NCBI RefSeq assembly: GCF_013409645.1
Contig: NZ_JACCBG010000001.1
Location: forward strand, 186,001-250,000
Source of the DNA: Nocardioides panaciterrulae
GTDB lineage: Bacteria > Actinomycetota > Actinomycetes > Propionibacteriales > Nocardioidaceae
Reading direction: 5' to 3'
Length of the DNA: 64,000 nt
Position 1 is the first letter of the stretch. Every line of letters starts with the position of its first letter. A program made the translations under genes and the position numbers. Shown one piece after another: positions 1-7,927 of this stretch. The notes under the pieces are model-generated. The model saw nothing but the letters and a program-made list of their open reading frames with translations, did no database searches and was not told the origin of the DNA.

Positions 1-10
1 GACGCCTCGG

Positions 11-2107
11 CTAGCCCGTCCGCGGGGGCAGCTTCGCCGCGACGTCGTCGGGCATCGGCTCGTAGTGGGCGAACGCGCGGGTGAAGGTGCCCGCGCCGTG
101 GCTGGCCGAGCGGAGGTCGACGGCGTAGCGGACCAGCTCGGTCTGGGGGACCTCGGCGAGGATGCTGGTGCGGTCCTCGCCGACCTTGTCGGTGCCGAGC
201 ATCCGCCCGCGGCGGGCGGAGAGGTCGCTCATCACGCCGCCGACCAGGTCGTCGGGCACCACGACGGTGACGGTGTCGAAGGGTTCGAGCATCGTCACCG
301 TGGTCGAGGCGGCGGCCTCGCGCAGCGCCAGGCCCCCGGCGGTCTGGAACGCCATGTCGGAGGAGTCCACGCTGTGCGCCTTGCCGTCGGTCAGGGTCAC
401 CCGCAGGTCCACCACGGGGTAGCCGAGCCGCACACCCCGCTCCATCTGGGCGCGCACGCCCTTCTCGACGCTGGCGATGAACTGCCGGGGTACGGCGCCC
501 CCGACCACCTTGTCGACGAACTCGAACCCGGTGCCCTCCGGCAGCGGCTCGACCTCGAGGTCGCAGACCGCGAACTGGCCGTGCCCGCCGGACTGCTTGA
601 CGTGCCGGCCGTGGCCCTTGGCCGGACCGGCGAACGTCTCGCGCAGCGACACCGTGAACGGCACCTCGTCGACGTGCACGCCGTAGCGGGACCCGAGCCG
701 CTCCAGCAGCGCCTCGGCGTGCGCCTCGCCCAGGCACCACAGCACCAGCTGGTGGGTCTCCGCGTTGTTCTCGATGCGCAGCGACGGGTCCTCGGCGCCG
801 AGCCGGGCCAGCGCCTGGGAGAGCTTGTCGTCGTCGGCCTTGCTGTGGGCGACGACCGCGACCGGCAGCAGCGGGTCGGGCATCGTCCACGGCCGCAGCA
901 CCCGCGGCTCCTCGACCGAGGACAGGGTGTCGCCGGTCTCGGCCCGGGTCAGCCGGCCGACCGCGCACAGGTCGCCGGCGACGATGCGGGAGGCGGGCGC
1001 CTGGTGCCGACCGAACGGGTACGCCAGGGCGCCGATCCGCTCGTCCTCGTCGTGGTCGTCGTGGCCGGCCAGCTCGCCGAAGAACGACGTGAAGTGGCCC
1101 GAGACATGCACCGGCTGGTCGGGCCGCAGGGTGCCGGAGAAGACCCGGACCAGGCTGAGCCGCCCGACGTACGGGTCGCTGGTGGTCTTCACGACCTCCG
1201 CGACCAGCGGACCGTCGGGGTCGCAGGCCAGCGCGGGCGCGCCCCGGCCCGCCGGCGTGAACACCTCCGGCGCGGGGTGCTCCGCCGGCGAGGGGAATGC
1301 CCGGGTGGCCAGGTCGAGCAGCTCCGCGCAGCCGACGCCGGTGGTCGAGCACACGGGGAGGACCGGGAAGAACGTCGCCCGGGCGACCGCCCGCTCGAGG
1401 TCGGCGACGAGCACGTCCTCGGCGATCTGCTCGCCCCCGACGTACCGGTCCATCAGCGTCTCGTCCTCGGACTCCTCGATCACGGCCTCGATCAGCTCCC
1501 CGCGCAGCTGCTCGGGAGCGCCGTCCTCCGGTGCGAGGAGGCCGGTGAGCCCGACGACCTCCGAGCCCGAGCGGCGGGGCACGTAGAGCGGCAGCACCTT
1601 GTCGCCGAACGCCTCCTGCGCCTGGCGCAGCAGGCCTTCGTAGTCGGCGCGCGCCTGGTCGAGCTTGGTGATCACGACGGCCCGGGGCATCCCCACTGCG
1701 TCGCACTCGCGCCACAGCGTGCGGGTGGCCTCGTCGACGGCCTCGTTGGCGGCGACCACGAACAGCGCACAGTCCGCGGCACGCAGCCCGGCGCGCAGCT
1801 CGCCGACGAAGTCGGCGTAGCCGGGGGTGTCGACCAGGTTGACTTTGACGCCGGCGTGCACCAGCGGCGCCACCGCGAGCGAGATCGACCGGCCGTGGGC
1901 CTGCTCGGACTCCTCGGAGTCGCAGACCGTGGTCCCGTCCCGGACCGAGCCGGGGCGGGTGAGGGCCCCGGCGCAGGCGAGCAGCGTCTCCGCGAGCGTG
2001 GTCTTGCCCGAGCCGCCCGGCCCGACCAGCACCACGTTGCGGATCCGGTCCGGACTGCTCGCCTCGAGGTCCTGGCCGGTCTTGCGTGCATTCCCCTTGT
2101 CCGCCAT
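11..2107 (-). CDS. Elongation factor G-like protein EF-G2
   Basis: A 698-residue translational GTPase of the EF-G2 family, which actinobacteria carry in addition to the canonical EF-G. The GTPase motifs are visible: P-loop GPGGSGKT (about residues 29-36), G3 motif DTPGYADF (93-100) and G4 motif TKLD (147-150). The C-terminal half has the EF-G domain order, including the domain IV/V stretch with GGHGQFA and the HSVDSSDMAF segment. The ATG start is preceded by an AGGTGG ribosome site about six bases upstream. The frame stays open further upstream, but that part runs into a repeat element and is not coding. The exact role of EF-G2 in the cell is not settled; ribosome-linked GTPase activity is the family expectation. 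The gene is monocistronic here and divergent from the dehydrogenase to its right. Confidence 0.93.
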   Translation of the reverse strand: MADKGNARKTGQDLEASSPDRIRNVVLVGPGGSGKTTLAETLLACAGALTRPGSVRDGTTVCDSEESEQAHGRSISLAVAPLVHAGVKVNLVDTPGYADFVGELRAGLRAADCALFVVAANEAVDEATRTLWRECDAVGMPRAVVITKLDQARADYEGLLRQAQEAFGDKVLPLYVPRRSGSEVVGLTGLLAPEDGAPEQLRGELIEAVIEESEDETLMDRYVGGEQIAEDVLVADLERAVARATFFPVLPVCSTTGVGCAELLDLATRAFPSPAEHPAPEVFTPAGRGAPALACDPDGPLVAEVVKTTSDPYVGRLSLVRVFSGTLRPDQPVHVSGHFTSFFGELAGHDDHDEDERIGALAYPFGRHQAPASRIVAGDLCAVGRLTRAETGDTLSSVEEPRVLRPWTMPDPLLPVAVVAHSKADDDKLSQALARLGAEDPSLRIENNAETHQLVLWCLGEAHAEALLERLGSRYGVHVDEVPFTVSLRETFAGPAKGHGRHVKQSGGHGQFAVCDLEVEPLPEGTGFEFVDKVVGGAVPRQFIASVEKGVRAQMERGVRLGYPVVDLRVTLTDGKAHSVDSSDMAFQTAGGLALREAAASTTVTMLEPFDTVTVVVPDDLVGGVMSDLSARRGRMLGTDKVGEDRTSILAEVPQTELVRYAVDLRSASHGAGTFTRAFAHYEPMPDDVAAKLPPRTG

Positions 2108-2556
2108 GTCGCCACCTCTGGTCGGGGCCCGGGGCGGTGCCGCCGGCCCGCCCGTCGTGTCTGCCTCCGAGGCAACTCCACTCCGGGCGCGGGCGCAAGG
2201 GCCTGCCGGACCCGGCCCCCGTCGTACCCGCTCCCGAGCCCGGTTCGAAGCGTGGGTAAGGGTGCTGCAGGAATCCCCGGCTGACCGGGGGTTCCTGCGC
2301 TTGATGGGCGTTGCAACGCCCCTCACGCGAGAGTTTCCCCGGCTGGCCGGGGATCCCTGCAGCGGCCTGCGACCTCACCGACGACGGGGGACGTGACGAC
2401 GGTGGGGCAGGAGGTGGCCCCTCACTGCATGGGGTCAGCAAGGGGCCGACGCCGACCTCGTGATGCTCCCTCCGGTGCCGGCCGGACAACAATCCCACGG
2501 GGCCGCCGCGCCTGTCCCCGGTTTCCCGCATTGGAGCGGCGTGCTTGAGTGGCCCC
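2108..2556. other. Intergenic region between divergent genes
   Basis: A 449-bp stretch between the EF-G2 gene and the aldehyde dehydrogenase. It contains the 98-bp palindromic element at 2265-2362. Outside that element no gene is supported; short open frames on both strands have no ribosome site or family resemblance. A TTGAGT box lies 7 nt before the dehydrogenase ATG, but it fits a -10 hexamer poorly. Confidence 0.6.
2265..2362. repeat. 98-bp palindromic interspersed element, copy 1
   Basis: Runs from CTGCAGG to CCTGCAG and is about 95% identical to a copy at 55007-55104. It folds into three hairpins. The outer two have CCCCGG/CCGGGG stems. The central one is built on the 16-bp palindrome GGGCGTTGCAACGCCC and is flanked by GCTTGA/TCACGC, with one mismatch in this copy. 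The ends are 17-bp inverted repeats with one mismatch. No coding capacity is seen. It resembles a MITE or a REP-type element. Confidence 0.85.
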
Positions 2557-4014
2557 ATGAATGGACTCGAACTCCTCGGCCCCGACCAGCGGGGCTTGTT
2601 CATCGGTGGCAGCTGGCGCGAGGCCGACGGCGGCGCCACGATCGACGTGATCGACCCCGCGGACGGCTCGGTGCTGGCGCAGGTGGCCGACGGCACGGTC
2701 GAGGACGGCGTCGCCGCCCTCGACGCGGCGGTGGCCGCCCAGGCCGACTGGGCGCGGACCGCACCCCGCGAACGCGGTGAGATCCTGCGGCGCGCCTTCG
2801 AGCTGATCAACGAGCGGGCCGATGCGTTCGCCCACCTGATGAGCCTGGAGATGGGCAAGACCGTCGCGGAGGCCAAGGGCGAGGTCACCTACGGCAACGA
2901 GTTCTTCCGCTGGTTCTCCGAGGAGGCCGTGCGGGTCCACGGCCGGTGGATGCAGAACCCGATGGGCGGCAGCCGGCTGCTGACGATGAAGAAGCCGGTC
3001 GGCCCGTGCCTGTTCATCACCCCCTGGAACTTCCCGCTGGCGATGGGCACCCGCAAGATCGGGCCGGCCGTCGCCGCGGGCTGCACGATGGTGGTCAAGC
3101 CGGCGTCCCAGACGCCGCTGACCATGCTCGCCCTCGCCGCGACGCTCGCCGAGGCGGGCCTGCCCGACGGCGTGCTCAACGTGGTCACCACCAGCCACAC
3201 CGGTGAGTTCAGCGAGCGGCTGCAGTCCGACGACCGCCTGCGCAAGGTCAGCTTCACCGGCTCCACCGGGGTGGGCCGGCTGCTGGTCAAGCAGTCCGCC
3301 GACCGGCTGCAGCGGGTCAGCATGGAGCTCGGCGGCAACGCGCCGTTCCTGGTCTTCGAGGACGCCGATCTCGACGCCGCCGTCGACGGCGCGATGACCG
3401 CCAAGATGCGCAACATGGGTGAGGCCTGCACCGCCGCGAACCGGTTCCTGGTGCACTCCTCGGTCGCCGCGGAGTTCGCCGAGCAGCTCGGCAAGCGGAT
3501 GGGCGCGCTGACGCTCGGCCGCGGCCAGGACGACGGGGTCGACGTCGGCCCGCTCATCGACGAGAAGGCGGTCACGACCGTCAGCGGGCTCGTCGACGAG
3601 GCGGTCGAGGAGGGCGCCACCCTCGTGGTCGGCGGCGGTGCCCCGGACGGTCCCGGCTACTTCTACCACCCCACGGTGCTGACCGACGTGCCGCAGGACT
3701 CGCGGATCAACACCGAGGAGATCTTCGGCCCGGTCGCCCCGGTCACCACCTTCGAGACCGAGGAGGAGGCCGTCCGCAAGGCCAACGACACCGAGTACGG
3801 CCTGTCCTCCTACGTCTACACCCGCGACCTGGACCGGACCATCCGGCTGGCGGAGTCGCTGGAGTTCGGCATGGTCGGGGTGAACACCGGCCTGATCTCG
3901 AATCCCGCGGCGCCGTTCGGCGGGGTCAAGGCCAGCGGCTTCGGCCGCGAGGGCGGCTTCGAGGGCATCGAGGAGTACCTCGAGACGACGTACGTCGCGA
4001 TCCCGGTCTCCTGA
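2557..4014 (+). CDS. gabD: NAD(P)-dependent succinate-semialdehyde dehydrogenase
   Basis: An aldehyde dehydrogenase of 485 residues, the usual length for the family. The general-base glutamate is in MELGGNAPF (Glu257) and the catalytic cysteine in GEACTAANR (Cys291); the 34-residue spacing is typical. TPWNFPLAM and the FTGSTGVG cofactor-binding loop are present. The closest family is GabD, which oxidises succinate semialdehyde to succinate at the end of the GABA shunt. Substrate cannot be proven from sequence, and no GABA transaminase is nearby. The ATG at 2557 is preferred over an in-frame TTG twelve bases upstream. The stop codon lies inside the first unit of a 16-bp tandem repeat. The gene appears to stand alone. 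Confidence 0.85.
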   Translation: MNGLELLGPDQRGLFIGGSWREADGGATIDVIDPADGSVLAQVADGTVEDGVAALDAAVAAQADWARTAPRERGEILRRAFELINERADAFAHLMSLEMGKTVAEAKGEVTYGNEFFRWFSEEAVRVHGRWMQNPMGGSRLLTMKKPVGPCLFITPWNFPLAMGTRKIGPAVAAGCTMVVKPASQTPLTMLALAATLAEAGLPDGVLNVVTTSHTGEFSERLQSDDRLRKVSFTGSTGVGRLLVKQSADRLQRVSMELGGNAPFLVFEDADLDAAVDGAMTAKMRNMGEACTAANRFLVHSSVAAEFAEQLGKRMGALTLGRGQDDGVDVGPLIDEKAVTTVSGLVDEAVEEGATLVVGGGAPDGPGYFYHPTVLTDVPQDSRINTEEIFGPVAPVTTFETEEEAVRKANDTEYGLSSYVYTRDLDRTIRLAESLEFGMVGVNTGLISNPAAPFGGVKASGFGREGGFEGIEEYLETTYVAIPVS

Positions 4015-4080
4015 GGCTCCGGTCTGCTGAGGCCCTGGTCTCCTGAGGTCGCGGTCTGCTGAGGCCCTGGTCTCCTGAGG
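4005..4080. repeat. 16-bp tandem repeat, five units
   Basis: Five head-to-tail units of GGTCTSCTGAGG plus four variable bases. GGTCTC and GGTCTG forms alternate strictly. Units start at 4005, 4021, 4037, 4053 and 4069. The first unit contains the last codons and the TGA stop of the dehydrogenase gene. Confidence 0.9.
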
Positions 4081-4120
4081 GCCGGGCGGGCCCGGTGCGG
4101 CGGTGGCACCGGGGGTCCGA

Positions 4121-4126
4121 CAGGAT
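4121..4126 (+). promoter_or_regulatory. Candidate -10 box, leaderless start
   Basis: CAGGAT ends eight bases before the GTG at 4134. This is the spacing expected if transcription starts on the start codon. No clear -35 box is seen. Confidence 0.4.
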
Positions 4127-4133
4127 CCCCGGT

Positions 4134-5153
4134 GTGCTCCCCTCCGACAGCGCCCCGAACCCGCAGCTCGGCCAGGAGATCGTCCAGCAGATCGCCCGGG
4201 ACTACTCCGACTTCGCCGCCCAGGCGACGGACTCCCCGTGCTTCGTGGCGTGGGCGCGCGGCGTGGCCGGTGACCCGGACGTGCTGGCGTGGCTCGCCGC
4301 GCTCCCGGACGCCAAGCGACAGCCCAACCTGGTCTTCGCCGCGGCCCGCCGGCACGGCGTGGCGGCACCGGGCCCGTACGCCGGGCTGCGCGCCGCCCTG
4401 CTCGCGGACGACGGCCGCCTGCGGGAGACCGTCCTGACCCGCTCCACCCAGACCAACGAGGTCGGCCGGCTCGCCACGCTGGCGCCCGCCTTCGCGCTGC
4501 TCGGCGAGGAGCGGCCGCTGGCGCTGGTCGAGGTCGGGGCCAGCGCCGGGCTGTGCCTCTACCCCGACCGGTACCGCTACGAGTGGCAGACCCCCGCCGG
4601 GACGGTCCGCGCCGGCGCCGGGCCGCTGCTGCCCTGCGAGGTGACCGGTCCCGCGCCGCTGCCGGCCGACCCGCCAGCGGTGGCCTGGCGCGGCGGCGTC
4701 GACCTCAACCCGCTCGACGTGGCCGATCCCGACGCCATGGACTGGCTGACCACGCTGGTGTGGCCCGAGCACACCGACCGGCGCGATCGGCTGCACGCCG
4801 CGATCGACGTGGCACGCACCGACCCGCCCCGGCTGGTGGCGGGGGACCTGCTCGAGGAGCTCCCGGCGCTCGTCGACGAGGCCGCCGCGCACGGTCCGGT
4901 GGTGGTCTTCCACAGCGCGGTGCTCGCCTACCTCGACGAGGCCCGCCGCGCCCGCTTCGCCGAGACGATGGAGGGGCTGGTCGCCGAGGGGCGCTGTCAC
5001 TGGGTCAGCAACGAGGGCAAGCGGGTGCTGCCCGCGATCACCGCGACCGGGTCCGCGGTGCCCGAGGAGCTGCCGACGTTCGTGCTCGGCGTGGACGGGC
5101 GGGCCGTCGCCTGGACGCACGGGCACGGGCGGTCGATGACCTGGCTGGGCTGA
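4134..5153 (+). CDS. DUF2332 domain-containing protein
   Basis: About 339 residues matching the DUF2332 family of uncharacterised actinobacterial proteins. Recognisable family features are the N-terminal segment with SPCFVAWA, the NEVGR segment, the glycine-rich VEVGASAGLCL motif, which resembles a methyltransferase motif I, and the late VFHSAVLAYL segment. The motif I-like stretch suggests a SAM-methyltransferase fold, but activity is unproven. The frame is open upstream to 4095. The GTG at 4134 is preferred because a -10-like box precedes it with leaderless spacing and no good ribosome site is present. It is separated from the upstream dehydrogenase by the tandem repeat and is probably its own transcript. 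Confidence 0.75.
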   Translation: MLPSDSAPNPQLGQEIVQQIARDYSDFAAQATDSPCFVAWARGVAGDPDVLAWLAALPDAKRQPNLVFAAARRHGVAAPGPYAGLRAALLADDGRLRETVLTRSTQTNEVGRLATLAPAFALLGEERPLALVEVGASAGLCLYPDRYRYEWQTPAGTVRAGAGPLLPCEVTGPAPLPADPPAVAWRGGVDLNPLDVADPDAMDWLTTLVWPEHTDRRDRLHAAIDVARTDPPRLVAGDLLEELPALVDEAAAHGPVVVFHSAVLAYLDEARRARFAETMEGLVAEGRCHWVSNEGKRVLPAITATGSAVPEELPTFVLGVDGRAVAWTHGHGRSMTWLG

Positions 5154-5187
5154 CGCCGACGCGCACGGCGCCGCGGCCGTCGGCCGG

Positions 5188-5475
5188 TCAGGGCATCAGG
5201 GTGTAGAGCTCGAGCGCCGTCTCCTCCGGCGGGCTGCCGAACCCGCCCTCGATCCCGGCCTGCATCCGGGGCATCAGGATCTCGTCGCGGAACCGCTCCC
5301 AGCTCTCCTGCGACTCGTGGACGGCCATGATCGTCCAGCCGTCGCCGGAAGGGCCGGCGGCGTGGAACAGCTGGCCGTCGGGGAGCCGGTCGCGGCTGGG
5401 GTGGACGGCGGCGAGGGACGCTTCGTACTGCTCGCGGGTGCCGCCGGGGAAGTGGTGGATGATGCCGTAGGCCAT
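5188..5475 (-). CDS. Small ferredoxin-fold (ABM-like) protein
   Basis: A 95-residue cytosolic protein. The alternating pattern (GIIHHFPGGTREQYEASL at the N-terminus, then GWTIMAVHESQESWERF) looks like a dimeric alpha/beta-barrel domain of the antibiotic-biosynthesis-monooxygenase type. In this family such small proteins may be monooxygenases, lyases or simply unassigned, so no reaction is proposed. A GGAGG ribosome site lies seven bases before the ATG. The gene converges on the DUF2332 gene, leaving 34 bp between the two stops. A larger two-domain protein of similar fold occurs at 33928-34524. Confidence 0.7.
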   Translation of the reverse strand: MAYGIIHHFPGGTREQYEASLAAVHPSRDRLPDGQLFHAAGPSGDGWTIMAVHESQESWERFRDEILMPRMQAGIEGGFGSPPEETALELYTLMP

Positions 5476-5783
5476 GGAGTGCCTCCCATCGGGTCGGACG
5501 ACGCCCGAGCCGTCGGCGCCTCGACGCTAGCCCGGCTTCGGGCCGCCGGCCTCACCCACTCCGGGGGATCCGATGCGGAGGTCCGCGGCGAGGCACGGCC
5601 CCCGACCCGGGTGGTGGTCGAACGTTCGTCCATAACCCGGCGTCCCTGTGGTCCGGGACGGCCCGGGGGCCGGGGGGTGCCCCCCGGTGGTGGTCGAACG
5701 TTCGTCCATAACCCAGCCACCCCTCGGGGAAGGCTGGGAACGGCCGGCGACGGTCGGACGGCCGGGAGCCCGGCCCCGAGCGC
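5476..5783. other. Intergenic region with repeats and hairpins
   Basis: A 308-bp stretch downstream of the LuxR-type gene and upstream of the small gene at 5188-5475, both on the minus strand. It holds the 29-bp direct repeat pair described separately and GC-rich hairpins around 5643-5688, which may terminate the regulator transcript. No open frame is convincing. Confidence 0.6.
5610..5714. repeat. Pair of identical 29-bp direct repeats
   Basis: Exact copies at 5610-5638 and 5686-5714. Each begins GGTGGTGGTCGAACGTTC and ends GTCCATAACCC, and each includes the 10-bp palindrome CGAACGTTCG. The 47 bases between them contain GTCCC/GGGAC and G-rich/C-rich hairpins. Confidence 0.9.
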
Positions 5784-6797
5784 TCAGACGGGCGCCAGCC
5801 CGAGCGCGGCCGGCAGCCGGGTCCGCGACGGGATCCCGAGCTTGCGGTAGACGTGGGAGAGGTGCCACTCGACGGCCTTGACGCCCACGTCGAGGCGGGC
5901 GGAGATCTCGCGGTTGGTCAGGCCGTCGGCGGCCAGGCGCGCCACCCGGCGCTCGGTCCCGGTGAGCGAGGCGACCGCCTCGGCGTGCATCGGCCGGTGC
6001 ACGGCGCCGAGCCGGTCGAGCAGCCGGCGCACCCGGCCGTGCAGCGGCCACAGCTCCTCGCGGCCGGCGTACTCCTCGGCGGCGCGCAGCAGCGTCAGCG
6101 CCTCGCCGACGGCCGCACTGCCCCCGGTGAGCACCAGCAGCCCGGCCAGGTCGGCGTCGATCTGCACGGCCAGCCATCCGGTCGGCAGCCCGGCGAGCGT
6201 CGCCCGGGCCCGGCGCAGGAGCGCGACCGACTCCGCGCCGGCGCAGGTGGCGGCGAGCGTGCGCAGCGCCAACGCCAACGCGTAGGGCGAGCCGTCGGGC
6301 GTGACCAGCTCGAGCTGCTCCCGGGCCAGCCGGGCCGCCTCCGGACGCCGGCCCAGGCGCACCGAGGCGAGCGCGGCCCCGACCCGCCAGGCGACCAGCC
6401 CGGTGTCCGAGCCCGTCCGGGCGAGCAGCCGGCCGGCGAGCCCGAAGTGGTGCAGCGACCGTTCGGTCTCCTGCAGCGCGGCGGCCACCCCGCCCAGCGC
6501 GTGGTGGGCCAGCGCGGCCGCCGGGTCCGGCCGGTCCTCCCGGTCCAGCTGGGCGGCGATCGTGTCGGCGAGCTCCATCGCCTCACCGAGGTCGCCCCGT
6601 GCGAGCCGGCAGTCGACGGCCTCGGCGAGCAACAGCGTCATCTCGGCGCTGGCGGGCTCGAGGACCTCCGCGGCGCGGACCGCGTCGAGCGCGGCGAGCG
6701 CCTTCCTGGTCTGCCCCGCCCGGGCCAGCAGGCACGCCTCGGCGAGCGGGGTGGGGAGCTCCGTCGACAGCAGGGCCAAGCGGTCTCCTCCATGCAT
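5784..6797 (-). CDS. LuxR-type helix-turn-helix regulator with TPR-like N-terminus
   Basis: A 337-residue protein whose last 65 residues are a LuxR/GerE DNA-binding domain (LTGTERRVARLAADGLTNRE, then SHVYRKLGIPSR). The first 260 residues are alanine-rich helical repeats like the TPR-type C-terminal arm of large LAL regulators. The N-terminal P-loop ATPase of LAL proteins is missing and is not found upstream, so this is either a short family member or a remnant. No receiver domain is seen. The ATG start is 7 nt downstream of a TAGCCT box, implying a leaderless message. The target is unknown; the nearest genes are sigG and the small protein at 5188. Confidence 0.8.
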   Translation of the reverse strand: MHGGDRLALLSTELPTPLAEACLLARAGQTRKALAALDAVRAAEVLEPASAEMTLLLAEAVDCRLARGDLGEAMELADTIAAQLDREDRPDPAAALAHHALGGVAAALQETERSLHHFGLAGRLLARTGSDTGLVAWRVGAALASVRLGRRPEAARLAREQLELVTPDGSPYALALALRTLAATCAGAESVALLRRARATLAGLPTGWLAVQIDADLAGLLVLTGGSAAVGEALTLLRAAEEYAGREELWPLHGRVRRLLDRLGAVHRPMHAEAVASLTGTERRVARLAADGLTNREISARLDVGVKAVEWHLSHVYRKLGIPSRTRLPAALGLAPV

Positions 6798-6803
6798 GCG
6801 GCA

Positions 6804-6809
6804 AGGCTA
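6804..6809 (-). promoter_or_regulatory. -10 box of the LuxR-type gene
   Basis: Read on the minus strand this is TAGCCT, followed by six bases and then the ATG at 6797. The spacing fits a leaderless transcript. Confidence 0.5.
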
Positions 6810-6857
6810 GGAAGCCGGCGCCGGTGGCGCGGCCGGTTCGGCCGAACTGGCCCCGGT

Positions 6858-6889
6858 GGACCAGTCAGCCGGACCAGTCAGCCGGACCA
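6858..6889. repeat. 13-bp tandem repeat
   Basis: GGACCAGTCAGCC occurs twice in a row, followed by a six-base partial copy, in the gap between sigG and the LuxR-type gene. Confidence 0.8.
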
Positions 6890-6893
6890 CCGC

Positions 6894-7865
6894 TCACGCG
6901 GGCGCGGGGTGGTCCGCGGGTAGCCGGTCGGGCAGGCCGAACGTGGCGAACAGCGTGACGTCGAAGAAGGCGCTGACGTGTCGGACCCGGTCGCCGTCGA
7001 GGTCGAGGACCTGCAGCTGGAAGGGCGCGTAGTCGCCGGCCGCGGTGCGCATGTAGAGCCCGAACGCCGGCTGCCCGTTGGCCCGGGTGGGCAGCATCGG
7101 CATGTCGCAGGAGCCGCCGGGACACTCGTTCCCGATCAGCCAGCCGATGTTCTCCGCGCCGCGGAACCAGCTCGTGAACGGCGGCATCTCCCAGACCGCC
7201 TCAGCGGTCAGCATGCTCACGATCGTGTCCACGTCCTTGTGCCAGAACGCCTCGACGTACCGCTCCAGCAGCTGCTGCTGCGCGGGGGTGAGGTCGGGCT
7301 CGACGGTCTCCTCGGTCAGCCCGCGGCTGGCGAGCTGGGCGTGGGCGCGCTGGAGCGCGGAGTTCACCGCGGCGCTCGAGGTGTCGAGTGCCGTGGCCAC
7401 CTCGGCGGCCGACCAACGCAGCACGTCGCGCAGGATCAGCACCGCGCGCTGCCGGGCCGGCAGGTGCTGCAGCGCCGCGATGAAGGCCAGCCGGATCGAG
7501 TCCCGCTCGGTGACGAGCACGGCCGCGTCGGGCACCGGCTCCAGCCAGGCGATCTCGTGGTCGGCCTCGAGTGCGTCGCCGGCGGGGGCGTCGGCGGTGC
7601 CGAGCCCCGCGGGCAGCGGCCGGCGGGGACGACCCTCGAGGTTGGTCAGGCAGACGTTGGTGGCGATCCGGTAGAGCCAGGTCCGCACCGAGGACCGGCC
7701 CTGGAAGTCGGCCGCGGCGCGCCAGGCGCGCAGGAACGTCTCCTGCACCAGGTCCTCGGCCTCGTGCACCGACCCGCACATCCGGTAGCAGTGCGCGAGC
7801 AGCTCGCGCTGGTAGCGCTGGGTGAGCGCGGGGAAGTCATCGAGCTCGGTGTGCGTGGTGGTCAT
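6894..7865 (-). CDS. sigG: ECF-type RNA polymerase sigma factor, SigG family with SnoaL-like C-terminus
   Basis: A 323-residue sigma factor. Region 2 is recognisable from YRMCGSVHEAEDLVQETFLR through the SSVRTWLYRIATN segment. Region 4 follows (LQHLPARQRAVLILRDVLRW, then VNSALQRAHAQL). After residue about 200 comes a SnoaL/NTF2-like domain (LERYVEAFWHKDVDTIVSML). This architecture is typical of mycobacterial SigG and related ECF factors, in which the extra domain modulates activity and a classical anti-sigma factor is often absent. None is encoded beside this gene. The ATG start has a GAGGGAG ribosome site. The gene is downstream of glpD on the same strand with a 62-bp gap, so read-through is possible. 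Confidence 0.88.
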   Translation of the reverse strand: MTTTHTELDDFPALTQRYQRELLAHCYRMCGSVHEAEDLVQETFLRAWRAAADFQGRSSVRTWLYRIATNVCLTNLEGRPRRPLPAGLGTADAPAGDALEADHEIAWLEPVPDAAVLVTERDSIRLAFIAALQHLPARQRAVLILRDVLRWSAAEVATALDTSSAAVNSALQRAHAQLASRGLTEETVEPDLTPAQQQLLERYVEAFWHKDVDTIVSMLTAEAVWEMPPFTSWFRGAENIGWLIGNECPGGSCDMPMLPTRANGQPAFGLYMRTAAGDYAPFQLQVLDLDGDRVRHVSAFFDVTLFATFGLPDRLPADHPAPA

Positions 7866-7927
7866 GGGCCGCTCCCTCGTCGTCGACCCCAGTCTGCCCC
7901 GCGGGGGCGACCGGCGTCGACGTCCGG

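Noticed and set aside
65..2284. 739-residue open frame on the plus strand opposite EF-G2
   Set aside because: It is the complement of a clear GTPase gene. Composition is Gly/Arg/Val-rich without any family motif, as expected for antisense frames in GC-rich DNA.
2265..2362. Attachment site or insertion sequence end
   Set aside because: No integrase, transposase or tRNA is nearby, and both ends are in the same element, so a stand-alone palindromic element is the better reading.
5620..5629. CGAACGTTCG as a LexA/SOS box
   Set aside because: The actinobacterial SOS box has four bases between GAAC and GTTC; here the halves touch. The adjacent genes are not repair genes.
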